Shown here: one piece after another, positions 63,792-64,000 of the stretch
Layout of the letters: each line of letters begins with the position of its first letter
How positions within the stretch are numbered: the stretch's first letter is position 1
Assembly (NCBI RefSeq): GCF_013177695.1
Contig: NZ_WOEY01000166.1
Span: 62,001-126,000 of the forward strand
DNA: 64,000 nucleotides
DNA from: Paraburkholderia solitsugae
GTDB taxonomy: Bacteria > Pseudomonadota > Gammaproteobacteria > Burkholderiales > Burkholderiaceae
Reading direction: 5' to 3'
Program-made: the position numbers and the translations under genes
The notes under the pieces: model-generated
The model's input: only the letters and a program-made list of their open reading frames with translations
What the model was told of the DNA's origin: nothing
Database searches by the model: none

Positions 63792-64000
63792 TCAAACCGT
63801 CGCAGCCCGGTGACTTGGCAGCAACGTGGTGACGGTTTCCGGCGCCTTGCAGTCTGACACCCACGCTTTCATCGCAGCGATATCGTCCGCGAAAAAGCGG
63901 TCCTTTTCATAAAAGGCCACGTTCTCGCGAATGTTCCCGATCACACGTTCGAGCGCGGCGCTTGAACGCAGCGGGCGATGAAACTCGATGCCTTGCGCTG
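63792..64000 (-). CDS. Aromatic amino acid ammonia-lyase, C-terminal end only
   Basis: The frame is open to the window's right edge; only about 68 C-terminal residues are inside. AQGIEFHRPLRSSAALE, then VAFYEKDRFFADDI match the C-terminal region of histidine/phenylalanine/tyrosine ammonia-lyases (HutH type). The catalytic MIO motif lies outside. Which amino acid is used cannot be told. Confidence 0.75.
   Translation of the reverse strand, partial: AQGIEFHRPLRSSAALERVIGNIRENVAFYEKDRFFADDIAAMKAWVSDCKAPETVTTLLPSHRAATV

Overview
The window is high-GC, densely coded chromosome from a betaproteobacterium, most likely Paraburkholderia or a close Burkholderia relative. The basis is gene content and protein style: OprB porin, GcvA-type and classic LysR regulators, TRAP carriers, DUF1254 proteins, and a DUF3348/DUF802/OmpA/DUF2894 operon. 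No insertion sequence, CRISPR array, rRNA or tRNA was recognised. Both ends cut genes: a short-chain dehydrogenase at the left and an aromatic amino acid ammonia-lyase at the right.

Layout. 1-4.1 kb: accessory metabolism, with an SDR end, a small gene under a perfect LexA box, an aldo/keto reductase divergent from a LysR regulator, and two gene remnants (SDR, AroE-like). 4.2-14.9 kb: a cation-transport island with two Nramp-related carriers of altered metal site, an OprB porin, an MgtC-like protein, Kup, a periplasmic protein and two paralogous 26-residue membrane microproteins. The second Nramp-related gene has a leader of about 750 nt carrying a 21-codon acidic/proline leader peptide whose end lies in a strong stem, like enterobacterial Mg2+-sensing leaders. 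15-25.7 kb: LeuB paralogue, alanine racemase, GGDEF/EAL protein, two lipoproteins, Tat-exported phospholipase C, class A beta-lactamase. 26-30.8 kb: a tightly overlapping four-gene operon with a MotA/ExbB-like channel carrying a very long coiled-coil tail plus a MotB/OmpA-like partner, resembling the ZorAB motor of Zorya but with other partner genes. 31-34 kb: purple acid phosphatase, ParB-like protein, small unknown. 34-44.2 kb: a catabolic cluster (GcvA-like regulator, split transketolase, SDR, DctP, fused DctQM, full-length transketolase, 2-hydroxyacid dehydrogenase) with no sugar kinase. 44.6-55.9 kb: a repeat-containing protein, DUF3455 lipoprotein, TAXI receptor, orphan response regulator, three DUF1254 proteins, a regulator made of two fused IclR units with a shared operator-like element, and a class V aminotransferase. 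55.9-64 kb: HtrA protease, PH-domain protein, TPR-glycosyltransferase, alpha/beta hydrolase, PPC protein, EamA exporter, and the lyase end.

The best candidates for undescribed biology are the leader-peptide-controlled Nramp-related locus with its microproteins, the Zorya-like motor operon, the kinase-free two-transketolase TRAP cluster, and the double-IclR regulator with its repeated operator. All functional statements come from reading the sequence by hand; no database search was run.
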